This document shows positions 45,261 through 54,607 of a stretch of 64,000 nucleotides of DNA, piece by piece. The stretch is taken from NCBI GenBank assembly GCA_913009655.1, contig CAJVWI010000002.1, positions 62,001 through 126,000 of the forward strand, in the 5' to 3' direction. This DNA comes from an uncultured Cryomorphaceae bacterium. Lineage in GTDB: Bacteria > Bacteroidota > Bacteroidia > Flavobacteriales > Schleiferiaceae. A model generated the notes under the pieces. That model did not search any database. It was given only the letters and a program-made list of their open reading frames with translations, and was not told the origin of the DNA. Positions within the stretch are counted from its first letter, which is position 1. The number at the start of each line of letters is the position of its first letter. Position numbers and translations under genes: made by a program.

Positions 45261-46850
45261 CTATAGTAAGTATTCAGTGGTGACAAAATTTGAAGCCTTA
45301 GAATCGAGCAAATCTTCAATTATTTTTTTATTGCCACTATTGGATTTTGCTGCAAGGAATGTGCGAATAGAAAATGACCGTAATGCATCATAGACACTAA
45401 GGGTACCTACCGCTGAATTTTTTCTACCGGTAAAAGGATATACATCTGGTCCTCTCTGACATGCGGAATTTAGGTTTACCCTGCAAACCAAATTGGCGAG
45501 AGAATCAATTAATGGACCTATTTCATCAACATTTTTCCCAAATAAACTAACCTGTTGACCAAAATTCGATGATGCCATATCATCCAATGGCTGATCAATG
45601 TCTTTGAATGAGATAATGGGTATAACAGGACCAAACTGTTCCTCATGAAAAAGACGCATTTTGCTATTAACAGGATAGATAACTGCAGGGAAACAATAAT
45701 TTTTTATCTGCTCACCACCTTTTGAGTTAATTATTTCGGCTCCATGAGTTTTCGCATCGTTTATCAAGGCCTGAATATATTCTGGCTTTGAAGGTTCCGG
45801 AAGTGGAGTTAAAAAAGTGTCTTCCCAAGGCATTCCATACTTTAGATCGTCGACAGCTTTAGAAAAACGAAGATTAAATTCCTCCACCACAGACTCATGT
45901 ACATATAAAATCTTTAATGCAGTGCAACGTTGGCCGTTATATGATAATGTTCCTGAAATACATTCTTGAACTGTATGATCCAAATCCGCATCTGGAAGAA
46001 TTATAGCTGGATTTTTTGCTTCAAGCCCTAAAATTAATCTCAATCGGTTCTTATTTGGGTGCAAATCCTGCAGTGCAACTGCAGATGAACTGTGGCCAAT
46101 TAATGCAAGAACATCAATAATACCTGTTTTCATAATTGGTGCGGCAATATCCCTACCCCGCCCAAAAAGAATATTTACAACTCCAGGCGGAAAGCTCTCT
46201 TTAAAAGCCTGGAGAAGAGGGGTTATAAGTAATACGCCCTGTTTTGCTGGCTTAAACACAGTAGTATTACCCATTATTATTGCGGGGATCAATAAGGAGA
46301 AAGTTTCATTTAAAGGATAGTTATAGGGTCCCAAGCACAGTACCACTCCCAATGGGCCTCTTCTAATATGAGCCAATACCCCCCCCTCGTTTTGAAAATT
46401 TGCTCCTTTTCTATCTAAATTTTTATATGCTTCAATTGTATCGGTTATATAATCAACTGTTCGATCAAATTCTTTGTAAGAATCTGATTTATTTTTGCAG
46501 ATCTCCCACATTAAAAGAAGAGCAACTTCATCTCGGTGAGGTTTGATTTTCTCAACGAAAGTCTCCATACATTTTATTCTTTGAGAAACTTTCATAGTAG
46601 GCCAAACACCCTTACCTCTGTTATAAGCTTTTTGCGCTGCTGAAGCCGCTTCTAAAGCAGTTTCAGAGTCAATATCGGGAACGGAACCCAAAAATGTTGG
46701 AGTTGTCTCGCCTTTATTATTTCTTGAAAATATTGATGAGAAAACCTCGGATTTTTTTCCTTCCCATTTCCTTAAATCACCGTTGATTAAATATTCATCC
46801 GATTTATATGGACTTAATTGAAATTGAGAAGGTATTTTTGAAATTTCCAA
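45261..46850 (-). CDS. NADP-dependent glyceraldehyde-3-phosphate dehydrogenase-like (GapN) aldehyde dehydrogenase
   Basis: Aldehyde dehydrogenase of 529 aa. The catalytic Cys309 lies in [10 protein letters not shown] and the general base Glu277 in LGLEAKNP. The ending [28 protein letters not shown] and [14 protein letters not shown] are those I associate with Bacteroidota proteins annotated as NADP-dependent, non-phosphorylating GAPDH, which makes 3-phosphoglycerate and NADPH. It is on the opposite strand, convergent with the lipid cluster (25-base gap), so probably not part of it. Another aldehyde substrate is possible. Confidence 0.82.
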   Translation of the reverse strand: MEISKIPSQFQLSPYKSDEYLINGDLRKWEGKKSEVFSSIFSRNNKGETTPTFLGSVPDIDSETALEAASAAQKAYNRGKGVWPTMKVSQRIKCMETFVEKIKPHRDEVALLLMWEICKNKSDSYKEFDRTVDYITDTIEAYKNLDRKGANFQNEGGVLAHIRRGPLGVVLCLGPYNYPLNETFSLLIPAIIMGNTTVFKPAKQGVLLITPLLQAFKESFPPGVVNILFGRGRDIAAPIMKTGIIDVLALIGHSSSAVALQDLHPNKNRLRLILGLEAKNPAIILPDADLDHTVQECISGTLSYNGQRCTALKILYVHESVVEEFNLRFSKAVDDLKYGMPWEDTFLTPLPEPSKPEYIQALINDAKTHGAEIINSKGGEQIKNYCFPAVIYPVNSKMRLFHEEQFGPVIPIISFKDIDQPLDDMASSNFGQQVSLFGKNVDEIGPLIDSLANLVCRVNLNSACQRGPDVYPFTGRKNSAVGTLSVYDALRSFSIRTFLAAKSNSGNKKIIEDLLDSKASNFVTTEYLL

Positions 46851-46893
46851 AATAAAAGTTGTTTTTAGATCTGCTTAAAGAAAGATGATTTCT

Positions 46894-49224
46894 TTAAAGT
46901 AACTGAATTCCTGCATAAAATGTTCTTGGAAGAGATGGTCCGAATATAAAATTACTATCTCTGTTTTTTCCAATGTCAAAATTTCTTTGATATGAGTTTA
47001 AAATATTTTTAATTCCAAAGTAAAGCTCAATGGATGATTTAGATTTATTTAATTGGATTTTATAACTTGTTTTAAAGCTCAATTCTGAATATGAGGGCGA
47101 TTCAAATATTTCATTGATAAGCTGATTTTCCGCTCCAGAGAAATGCGGAACAAACATCTTACCTGTGTATATATAATTGATGTTGGACCTAATTTTATTA
47201 TTAGGAAACATAGATATTGTCGCAAAACCATAATTTGAAGGCGTCCTTATAAATTCGCGTATGCCACTTAAATTTTGGATGTATTGGACTCTTTCATCAA
47301 ACATGCTTGTTTGGATCGTTAATCCAGATTCTAACTGAATTTTCTTATCATAATTGCCTCTGAACTCGAAAGTTGCTCCTTGAACTGTTGCACCCTGCCC
47401 ATTTTGTTTTTCAAAAAGCTCTCCGAAACTATCATTTCCGATAGGCTGAAGATAAAAAGCTTGATTTAATCGAGTATAAAAACCCTCTAGTGTGAAACCC
47501 AAAATAAAATGCTCACTAGGTTTATCATGATTCAATGAGGCGCTAATGCTCTGGGACTTCTCTGGCCTTAAATTAGGAGATAGCATAATACGTGATACTC
47601 CTCCAGCGGCAAATGCAATATGCAAATCAGTATCAAATGACTGAGGTGCTCTAAAACCAGACCCATAATTTATTCTAAATTGAGTGTTCGTAAGAGGCTT
47701 ATAAAGAATTGAAAATCGCGGACTTGATATCAACTCATCAACCATATTATGGTTGTCTATTCTAATACCCGAAAGAAGGCTCAATGAGTTTGATAACTCC
47801 CAATCACTTTGCAGAAAAAGTCCTAAATCTATACTTATTTGATCAATTATATATTGATAAGAAGGGATTTCATCAAAAACATCATCCTCAGAGTACTCAC
47901 CCCCAACGGTAAATGTATTTGAGCCTTTTAAGAATTTTTTTACCCTATGATTCCATTGAAGTCCCGTTTGAAATGTTGTGGCTTTGGAGGTACCGTATGG
48001 AGGACTCTCTATATGCCTTTGAGCATCTAAACTATCTTCAGGGTATATACCGGTATAGTGATTTCTGTTTGTGTTTTGCCATGCGGCATAGGTGATAAAC
48101 GAGGAATTGTCATCATTGAAATTAATCTGATGATCAATTGTGCCCATCCATACTTTGTGTTTCCTTTCTTCTGATTGCTGAGTTAGATATGCAGGTTTAT
48201 TAACCATCTCACCTCCATATCTATATTCATTCAAATTACTCAAATTAAATTCAAGCTTTTGATTCTTAGTTGGCAAGAAAAAAAAGTTGGTTCCAAATGA
48301 TACATTCTCCAGTTCAGGTATTTCTGAAAACCCATCATCATTATGATCGTAAATTTCTCGTGTCCTGTTATTAAAGAAAAATGACATCCCAGAGTTGTTA
48401 TTTTCCGATACCACAGAAACATCTCCATTAAGAACAATATCATTTGCCTTTCCATTAATATTCTGAAAAAAAGAATTCAAACTATAACTATTACTTACAG
48501 GTAGTTTAGTGATCACATTGACGGTGCCTCCTATCGCACTTGAGCCATATAAAGATGACCCTCCACCCCTAACCACCTCGATACGATCAATCATCTTTTT
48601 CGGCAGCATTTCAAGTCCATACATTCCCATTAAAGGACTAAAAATAGGACGGCCATTTATCAAAATCTGAGAATACCCTCCCCCTAATCCATTTAGTCTT
48701 AGTTGGGTATAATTACATGTTTGACAATTTGTCTCAACTCTTAGTCCAGGTTGAAATTTCAAACCATCCGACAAAGTGCATGCCTGAAAATCATCGAGAG
48801 CTTGACTATTTATCACATTCACTATTACGGGAGAATCAGTTCTTCTCTTATAGGTCTTTGTTCCCGTTATTACAACCTCGTTTAAATAATTTAAACTATT
48901 TGTTAAATTAAAATCAACAACTATTTTCGAGTCGCCACTCATCACGGTAATAATTTTTGTCTCACTTTTAAAACCTAAAAAAGAAGCCATTATATTGTAG
49001 TCACCTTGCTGTATTTCAGGAAAATAAAAAGAACCATCAGATTTTGAGAGCACCTCAAAAGAATCATTAATTTCTGATGATAATTTGGAAATTCTCGAAA
49101 TAGAAATAGACACTAATTCTTGAGCACGACTATCCACTTTTACACTTCCAGCTACAATGATACTTTGTCCAAATAAAGATTTAGATGTCAGTATAAAAGT
49201 CAAAAAAAGAAGCCTTAAAATCAT
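46894..49224 (-). CDS. TonB-dependent receptor, probably metal or metal-chelate uptake
   Basis: Outer membrane receptor of 776 aa. A signal peptide (MILRLLFLTFILTSKSLFG) is followed by a carboxypeptidase-regulatory-like domain (about 25-110), a plug domain (about 115-225, with ILINGRPIF and GGGSSLYGSSAIGGTVNVIT), and a beta-barrel ending in SLPRTFYAGIQLL with a terminal hydrophobic strand. A CxxC (ETNCQTCNYTQLRLNGLGGG) near the plug is a feature of a branch I have seen beside iron genes. The DtxR/IdeR-like palindrome just upstream supports control by iron or manganese. The ligand is not determined. Confidence 0.9.
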   Translation of the reverse strand: MILRLLFLTFILTSKSLFGQSIIVAGSVKVDSRAQELVSISISRISKLSSEINDSFEVLSKSDGSFYFPEIQQGDYNIMASFLGFKSETKIITVMSGDSKIVVDFNLTNSLNYLNEVVITGTKTYKRRTDSPVIVNVINSQALDDFQACTLSDGLKFQPGLRVETNCQTCNYTQLRLNGLGGGYSQILINGRPIFSPLMGMYGLEMLPKKMIDRIEVVRGGGSSLYGSSAIGGTVNVITKLPVSNSYSLNSFFQNINGKANDIVLNGDVSVVSENNNSGMSFFFNNRTREIYDHNDDGFSEIPELENVSFGTNFFFLPTKNQKLEFNLSNLNEYRYGGEMVNKPAYLTQQSEERKHKVWMGTIDHQINFNDDNSSFITYAAWQNTNRNHYTGIYPEDSLDAQRHIESPPYGTSKATTFQTGLQWNHRVKKFLKGSNTFTVGGEYSEDDVFDEIPSYQYIIDQISIDLGLFLQSDWELSNSLSLLSGIRIDNHNMVDELISSPRFSILYKPLTNTQFRINYGSGFRAPQSFDTDLHIAFAAGGVSRIMLSPNLRPEKSQSISASLNHDKPSEHFILGFTLEGFYTRLNQAFYLQPIGNDSFGELFEKQNGQGATVQGATFEFRGNYDKKIQLESGLTIQTSMFDERVQYIQNLSGIREFIRTPSNYGFATISMFPNNKIRSNINYIYTGKMFVPHFSGAENQLINEIFESPSYSELSFKTSYKIQLNKSKSSIELYFGIKNILNSYQRNFDIGKNRDSNFIFGPSLPRTFYAGIQLL

Positions 49225-49229
49225 TTTTT

Positions 49230-49263
49230 CAAATATACTAAAAGTTAGCCTAGCCTAACTTTT
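49230..49263 (-). promoter_or_regulatory. promoter -7 element and DtxR/IdeR-like palindrome of the TonB receptor gene
   Basis: On the minus strand TATATTTG (49237-49230) matches TAnnTTTG and lies 5 bases before the ATG. Directly upstream, 49240-49263 form a perfect inverted repeat with 9-base arms AAAAGTTAG and CTAACTTTT and 6-base centre CCTAGC (plus-strand reading). Its core, GTTAGGCTAGGCTAAC on the minus strand, resembles the DtxR/IdeR box TTAGGTTAGGCTAACCTAA. A repressor there would block the promoter. The element is so near the ATG that the transcript may be almost leaderless. Confidence 0.6.
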
Positions 49264-49313
49264 TAAATCGAAATTTATCAGAGCCCATGAATTAGCAGAT
49301 GAATATCGTTGAT

Positions 49314-50396
49314 CTAATTGATTAAAAGACTTCTGTAAACCTTAGATGTTTTATCTACAGTCAGTTCAATATTCAGTTTTTTTATCAAAAAACTTTTCGC
49401 AGATTGACCCATGCGCTTTGCTCGGTCCATATCATTAAGGAAATTAATAATACTATTGGCTAAAGCTTCAGCATTTTTCACCGGTACAACCTCCCCAGAC
49501 ATCTGATCCTGAATAATCTCTTCAGGACCTCCACATCTCGTTACAATAATTGGTTTAGAATAAGCCATTGCCTCAATTACTGTTTTACCCAAGCCTTCCG
49601 AAATAGACGGCTGAACATATATATCACATGCTTTCATATGTGAACGAATGTCCTCAACCTCACCAATACCGTGAAGACGTTTATGGTTAGGTAGTTTAGA
49701 TAATTTTCTCTGAAAATCAGGATCATTTGTACCTCTACCGATGAAAACAAAATGCAAGTCCCTATTTCCGCTTAACATCTTAGCAGCTTGTATTAAGAAA
49801 TCCACTCCTTTGACGGGCCTCAGATGTGCAACGCAAGTTATTATTTTACAATTCAGATTAGATTTCTGAAAATCATAAGTCGCTGGACTAACCGAATTAA
49901 ACCATGAAATATCTACTCCTTTGTGAATTACATGAAGTTTTTTAGAAGACATAATTCCTTGAGCTAGAATCGATGACTTTACATATTCACTGAGACAAAT
50001 TATCGCATTCACCCTTGGGTGATAATGTCCAAAATAAGCAGAAATATCATGCCAGTAGGGGCCCTTAGCTCCTCTATAAGTGATAATTTTGACGTTAATC
50101 CCCCTGGATGCGATTATGCCTGCAGGGATAGACTTCGAATTAAAAAGATGTAAAATGTCGTAATTCCCTATTAAAAGCTCTTCGCGTATTGGAAGGATGC
50201 TTTTTTTTGAGAATCGGGTTTCTGGATGATGGGGCACCACTTTTATTCCAACTTGAGAAAAAATATCATAAAATGGTGAATTTGGGGTAGTCATGATTGT
50301 TATTGAAACTCCCAATTCTGCTAATCGAATAAAAATTTCTGCCTCAGAACGATGTCTTATAAATTTTTCATATCGGCTAATAACCAGAATTCTCAT
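49314..50396 (-). CDS. glycosyltransferase family 4 protein
   Basis: GT-B glycosyltransferase of 360 aa, cytoplasmic face. The acceptor half begins MRILVISRYEKFIRHRSEAE. The nucleotide-sugar half has HKGVDISWF, VAHLRPVKGVDFLIQA and the E-x7-E stretch EGLGKTVIEAMAYSKPIIVTRCGGPEEII. Likely role is surface polysaccharide or glycolipid assembly; sugar and acceptor cannot be read from sequence. It is monocistronic and divergent from the large T9SS protein gene (60-base intergenic). Confidence 0.9.
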   Translation of the reverse strand: MRILVISRYEKFIRHRSEAEIFIRLAELGVSITIMTTPNSPFYDIFSQVGIKVVPHHPETRFSKKSILPIREELLIGNYDILHLFNSKSIPAGIIASRGINVKIITYRGAKGPYWHDISAYFGHYHPRVNAIICLSEYVKSSILAQGIMSSKKLHVIHKGVDISWFNSVSPATYDFQKSNLNCKIITCVAHLRPVKGVDFLIQAAKMLSGNRDLHFVFIGRGTNDPDFQRKLSKLPNHKRLHGIGEVEDIRSHMKACDIYVQPSISEGLGKTVIEAMAYSKPIIVTRCGGPEEIIQDQMSGEVVPVKNAEALANSIINFLNDMDRAKRMGQSAKSFLIKKLNIELTVDKTSKVYRSLLIN

Positions 50397-50468
50397 AATG
50401 CTTGAAGATAAATCATTTCGTAGCTTTGTAACATCCGAGTAATCAGCCTAATCCGAATGTCAATTGTC

Positions 50469-53400
50469 ATGAAAAAATTAAATTACTTAACCTCCTTACT
50501 TCTCATTCTATTTTCCTTCTCAAATACAATTTTTGGTCAAAATGAACCAAATAATGAATGGATAGAAGGGATGCAAGACCACAAAGTTAACTTCAATACA
50601 GTGGTAGATTTATTTGAAAATGAATACAAAGGTAAGCCATATCAAAAAGGACATGGTTGGAAGCAGTTTAAACGCTGGCAAAACTTTATGGAGCCGCGTG
50701 TGGATATTGACGGAACAAGGCCAAATCCAGCAGTTTGGTATAATGCTGTTTCTCAGCAAAAAATGGTTACTCAAGACTTTGGAGATTGGAAGCCGATGGG
50801 ACCTTATAATGCTCCTGGGTCCTCAAATAGTAATGGTATCGGAAGAATAAATGACGTAACGTTTCATCCCACAAATCATGACACTATTTATGCAGGGGCT
50901 CCATCAGGAGGTCTTTGGGTTAGTTACAACGATGGGTCAACATGGCAAACATTCACGGATGAATTAACAAATATTGGAGTTAGTGATTTAGCCATAGATC
51001 CAAATAACCCTGACACTATGTATCTGGCAACGGGGGATCGCGATGCAGGGGACACATATAGTTTTGGGCTTATGAAGTCTACTGACGGTGGTGTTAATTG
51101 GGGACCGACAGGACTTAGTTATTCTTTAACCCAATTTAAGAGGATTACGCGGGTATTAGTTCATCCAAAAAATTCCAATATTATAATCGTTGCTTCAAGA
51201 GACGGTATGTATCAAAGCACAAACTATGGAGTGAGTTTTAGTCTAAAACAATCAGGTCCATTCAATTCTTTATCAATGATAAGTGGTGGTTCTGATACTC
51301 TATTTGCGGGAACTACAGGAGGAAGTGCGACGGTATATCGCAGTACCAATGGAGGATCATCATGGTCATTGATCAATTCTGGACTTCCCACATCCGGAAT
51401 AAATAGAGTAGAAGTAGCGGTTAGCCCTAGCTCTCCGAATAAAGTTTATGCCGTTTACGGAAATTCAAACAGTGGTTTTTATGGGCTTTACTCTAGTTCT
51501 AATTACGGAACTACATGGACTCAAAAAAGCACATCTCCTAATATATTAGGATGGGAAGTCAACGGATCCGGTAGTGGTGGACAATCTTGGTATGATCTAA
51601 CACTTGCCGTTGACCCAAATAACTCCAATACAATTTATGTAGGTGGAGTTAATATTTGGAAAAGCACCAATGGTGGCACATCATGGGCAATCAATGCTCA
51701 TTGGTATGGCGCGCAAGGGAAACCATATGTGCATGCAGATCACCACCACGCAGAGTTTAGACCTAATTCATCAGAACTTTATTTAGGAACAGATGGGGGC
51801 GTATTTAAGTCATCAAATGGCGGTACTTCATGGATGCCTTTAAATGATGGAATGAATATCACTCAATATTATAAAATAAGCCAGAGTCAAACGGATACAA
51901 CTTTGATTATAGCCGGATCTCAAGACAATGGTACGCACCTTAAGACATCACCTACAAACTGGAATAGAGTTGTAGGCGGAGATGGAATGGACAATGGTGT
52001 TGATGCCAATACGAACAACATCTTATATGCTTCCATATATTATGGAGAATTTTATAAAAGTGTTAATGGAGGAGTCAGTTTTAATGCCATTAATAGCAAT
52101 TTACCTCCTAATGGGACCGGTAATTGGGTGACTCCATTTAAATGTGATCCAACGACTTCAAATACTATTTATGCAGGCTTCAAAAATATCTGGAAAAGCA
52201 CCAATGCTGGAGTTACTTGGTCAGGGCCCTCAACAAATATTTACGGAAATTCCAATGTAGACGAGTTTGAAATTGCTCCTTCAAATAGCAACTACATATA
52301 TGCTTTGATCGATAGACGAATATTTCTTTCCACAAATGGCGGAACCTCATGGACAGATAAGTCCAATAATGGGAATCTTTCTCCCCAATACAATATCCTT
52401 GGTGTTGATATTGATGATACGGACCCCAATCACATCGTGATCTCATGCTCTGGATACAATAATTCAAATAAAGTTTTTGAATCATTAAACGCAGGTAACT
52501 CATGGACTAATATTTCAAGTGGGCTCCCTAGTGTACCTGCTCAATGTATTCAATTTGAGGGAGGAAATTCAAATGGTATATATGTAGGTACTGATATTGG
52601 CATGTTTTTTCGAGATGCCACAACCTCAGGATGGGTCTCTTTTAATGAAAACCTTCCAAACGTAATAATTAATGATATCGAATTAATGTCTACTAATGAT
52701 GTCTTAAGAATAGGAACTTATGGACGCGGTGTATGGCAAAGCCCGACATACAATACAATGCCCAATCCACCGGCGGTACAATTCGCAATCGAACCAAGTA
52801 ATACTTGTAATTTATCAGATACGGTCCAACTAATCGATCAAAGTAGCGGCTCGCCAACATCATGGAATTGGGATATCATACCAAATAATGCTACATATAT
52901 TAATGGAACGACTGACTCTAGTCAATCGCCTTATTTAATTTTCAATAGTGGAGGCACATATTCAGTTAAATTATCAGTAACCAATCAATATGGCACCAGT
53001 GATTCAACATATACAAATGCTCTAGAGATTGGAGGCCAATCGTTACCATTCAATGAAGATTTTGAATCTGGATATGCGAAATGGAATATTGAAAACCCTG
53101 ATAATGGTGTTACCTGGGAAAAAGTAACTGTCAGTGGAAATTCTCCCGGCAACCAAGCGATGAGGATAAATCATTACAGCTATAATTCTGTAGGGCAGAA
53201 AGACGAACTAGTCTCACCGATATTAAACTTTGTGGGAGATACTCTTGTAGCGTTGGACTTTGAATATGCTTACCGAGGGTACAGTGCCAGCTACAATGAC
53301 TCTCTAAAAATATATGCATCTTCAGACTGCGGACAATCCTGGAGCCTCATTGCGGCCTTTGGCGACGGTGGTGCTCAAAACTGGAGAACAGGCATTTATA

Positions 53401-54521
53401 CCAGTAGCAACTGGGTCCCTGCCACTTCAGCAGATTGGTGTACAAATTCATCGTCGGCTTCATGTCCCACCGTGAGTTTAGACAATTACTCTGGGACAAG
53501 TGGAGTCAAGATTAAATTTGTTTCTGTCAACGCTTACGGAAACAACTTCTATTTGGACAATATATCCATAACAGGGGTTACCAATTGCGCCTCCTATATT
53601 ACCCAAACTATTGATACATGCGCAACAGGTTACACATGGCTTGATGGAATTACGTACACATCAAGTACCTCATCTCCACAATATGCCCTTACAAAAGCAA
53701 ATGGGTGTGACTCAATTATTACATTAAATCTTATAATAAATCAACCAGATGCGATCACAGAAACAGTCAACGCATGTGGAAGTTATACATGGATTGATGG
53801 GGTAAATTATACATCTTCAACAACTTCTCCTACTGTAATACTTACGAATATTCATGGTTGTGACTCTGCAGTAACATTGAACTTAACAATTAGCAATCAA
53901 ACCACAGTTGGGACAGATAATGTAACGGCATGTCAGAGCCATCAGTGGATTGATGGTATGACCTATACCTCTTCAACATCCTCTCCAACACATGTCTTAA
54001 CAGGAAGCAATGGCTGTGATTCAACGGTGACACTTAACCTGACAATTATCAACGTCAATACCTCAGTAGTTCAGAACGGAGCCATACTTACCGCTCAGGC
54101 AAGTTCCGCAACATTCTTTTGGATCGACTGCAGCACCCTAGCTATTGTTCCTGGCCAAATGAGTTCTGTATTTACCCCAACTTCAAATGGTATATATGCT
54201 GTTATAGTGACGCAAAATGGATGCTCAGACACGTCATCATGTTATACTGTATCTGGAATTGATCTTGACGAACAAGATATAGGTCTAAAATTAAAAATTG
54301 TTCCAAACCCAAACCAGGGTGACTTTAATTTAATCCGCAGCGATGCAAATAATAGATCTGAACTTGTAATTTATTCCAGTGATGCAAAAGTTATTTTCAA
54401 GGGAATTTGGTCAGCAGGAGAAAATGAGAAAAGAATGAACCTAGACTTAAGTCCAGGAATTTATCATGCAGCTCTAACTGATATAAATCAAACACTATTT
54501 TTCAAAATAGAAATTTTCTAA
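50469..54521 (+). CDS. secreted beta-propeller (BNR/VPS10-like) protein with PKD domain and T9SS sorting signal
   Basis: Large exported protein, 1350 aa from ATG 50469 (MKKLNYLTSLLLILFSFSNTIFGQ as signal; ATG 50457 is an alternative). About residues 90-760 carry many Asp-box turns of the S-x-(D/N)-G-G-x-(S/T)-W type (STDGGVNW, STNGGSSW, SSNGGTSW), as in sortilin/BNR propellers. A PKD domain (about 775-860) and a jelly-roll/adhesin-like domain (about 865-1045, with EDFESG and FYLDNISITG) follow. Then come three 52-residue repeats and a C-terminal sorting domain beginning PNPNQGDFNL. The surface role may be adhesion or polymer binding; no catalytic residues can be named. Confidence 0.88.
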   Translation: MKKLNYLTSLLLILFSFSNTIFGQNEPNNEWIEGMQDHKVNFNTVVDLFENEYKGKPYQKGHGWKQFKRWQNFMEPRVDIDGTRPNPAVWYNAVSQQKMVTQDFGDWKPMGPYNAPGSSNSNGIGRINDVTFHPTNHDTIYAGAPSGGLWVSYNDGSTWQTFTDELTNIGVSDLAIDPNNPDTMYLATGDRDAGDTYSFGLMKSTDGGVNWGPTGLSYSLTQFKRITRVLVHPKNSNIIIVASRDGMYQSTNYGVSFSLKQSGPFNSLSMISGGSDTLFAGTTGGSATVYRSTNGGSSWSLINSGLPTSGINRVEVAVSPSSPNKVYAVYGNSNSGFYGLYSSSNYGTTWTQKSTSPNILGWEVNGSGSGGQSWYDLTLAVDPNNSNTIYVGGVNIWKSTNGGTSWAINAHWYGAQGKPYVHADHHHAEFRPNSSELYLGTDGGVFKSSNGGTSWMPLNDGMNITQYYKISQSQTDTTLIIAGSQDNGTHLKTSPTNWNRVVGGDGMDNGVDANTNNILYASIYYGEFYKSVNGGVSFNAINSNLPPNGTGNWVTPFKCDPTTSNTIYAGFKNIWKSTNAGVTWSGPSTNIYGNSNVDEFEIAPSNSNYIYALIDRRIFLSTNGGTSWTDKSNNGNLSPQYNILGVDIDDTDPNHIVISCSGYNNSNKVFESLNAGNSWTNISSGLPSVPAQCIQFEGGNSNGIYVGTDIGMFFRDATTSGWVSFNENLPNVIINDIELMSTNDVLRIGTYGRGVWQSPTYNTMPNPPAVQFAIEPSNTCNLSDTVQLIDQSSGSPTSWNWDIIPNNATYINGTTDSSQSPYLIFNSGGTYSVKLSVTNQYGTSDSTYTNALEIGGQSLPFNEDFESGYAKWNIENPDNGVTWEKVTVSGNSPGNQAMRINHYSYNSVGQKDELVSPILNFVGDTLVALDFEYAYRGYSASYNDSLKIYASSDCGQSWSLIAAFGDGGAQNWRTGIYTSSNWVPATSADWCTNSSSASCPTVSLDNYSGTSGVKIKFVSVNAYGNNFYLDNISITGVTNCASYITQTIDTCATGYTWLDGITYTSSTSSPQYALTKANGCDSIITLNLIINQPDAITETVNACGSYTWIDGVNYTSSTTSPTVILTNIHGCDSAVTLNLTISNQTTVGTDNVTACQSHQWIDGMTYTSSTSSPTHVLTGSNGCDSTVTLNLTIINVNTSVVQNGAILTAQASSATFFWIDCSTLAIVPGQMSSVFTPTSNGIYAVIVTQNGCSDTSSCYTVSGIDLDEQDIGLKLKIVPNPNQGDFNLIRSDANNRSELVIYSSDAKVIFKGIWSAGENEKRMNLDLSPGIYHAALTDINQTLFFKIEIF
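53619..54060 (+). repeat. three tandem 156-base coding repeats in the T9SS protein
   Basis: Cys codons that open the units fall at 53619, 53775 and 53931, exactly 156 bases (52 codons) apart. Each unit follows the plan C-x-x-Y-T-W-(I/L)-D-G-x-x-Y-T-S-S-T, then GCDS and TLNL. Such CDST-type repeats precede the sorting domain in many T9SS proteins. The units differ at many bases, so the duplication is not recent. Confidence 0.85.
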
Positions 54522-54537
54522 ACAACAGTGAAACTCA

Positions 54538-54566
54538 GGATATATAAACAATAATGTTATCCTTTT
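54538..54566 (+). terminator. probable terminator after the T9SS protein gene
   Basis: The arms GGATA and TATCC enclose an inner ACA/TGT pairing and are followed by TTTT. The hairpin lies 16 bases after the stop codon and 42 before the start of the ASST-like gene. The stem is short and bulged. Confidence 0.4.
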
Positions 54567-54607
54567 ATTTTAAAATTGGTGCCTAACTTTGTTTAGAAAT
54601 TATTTTG

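Noticed and set aside
45249-45262. Short AGCC/GGCT hairpin between the convergent ligase and GapN-like genes as a terminator
   Set aside because: The stem is only four pairs and no T run follows on either strand.
45261-46850. GapN-like dehydrogenase as supplier of the FkbH substrate
   Set aside because: Non-phosphorylating GAPDH bypasses 1,3-bisphosphoglycerate, so it would lower rather than raise supply, and the gene is convergent with the cluster.
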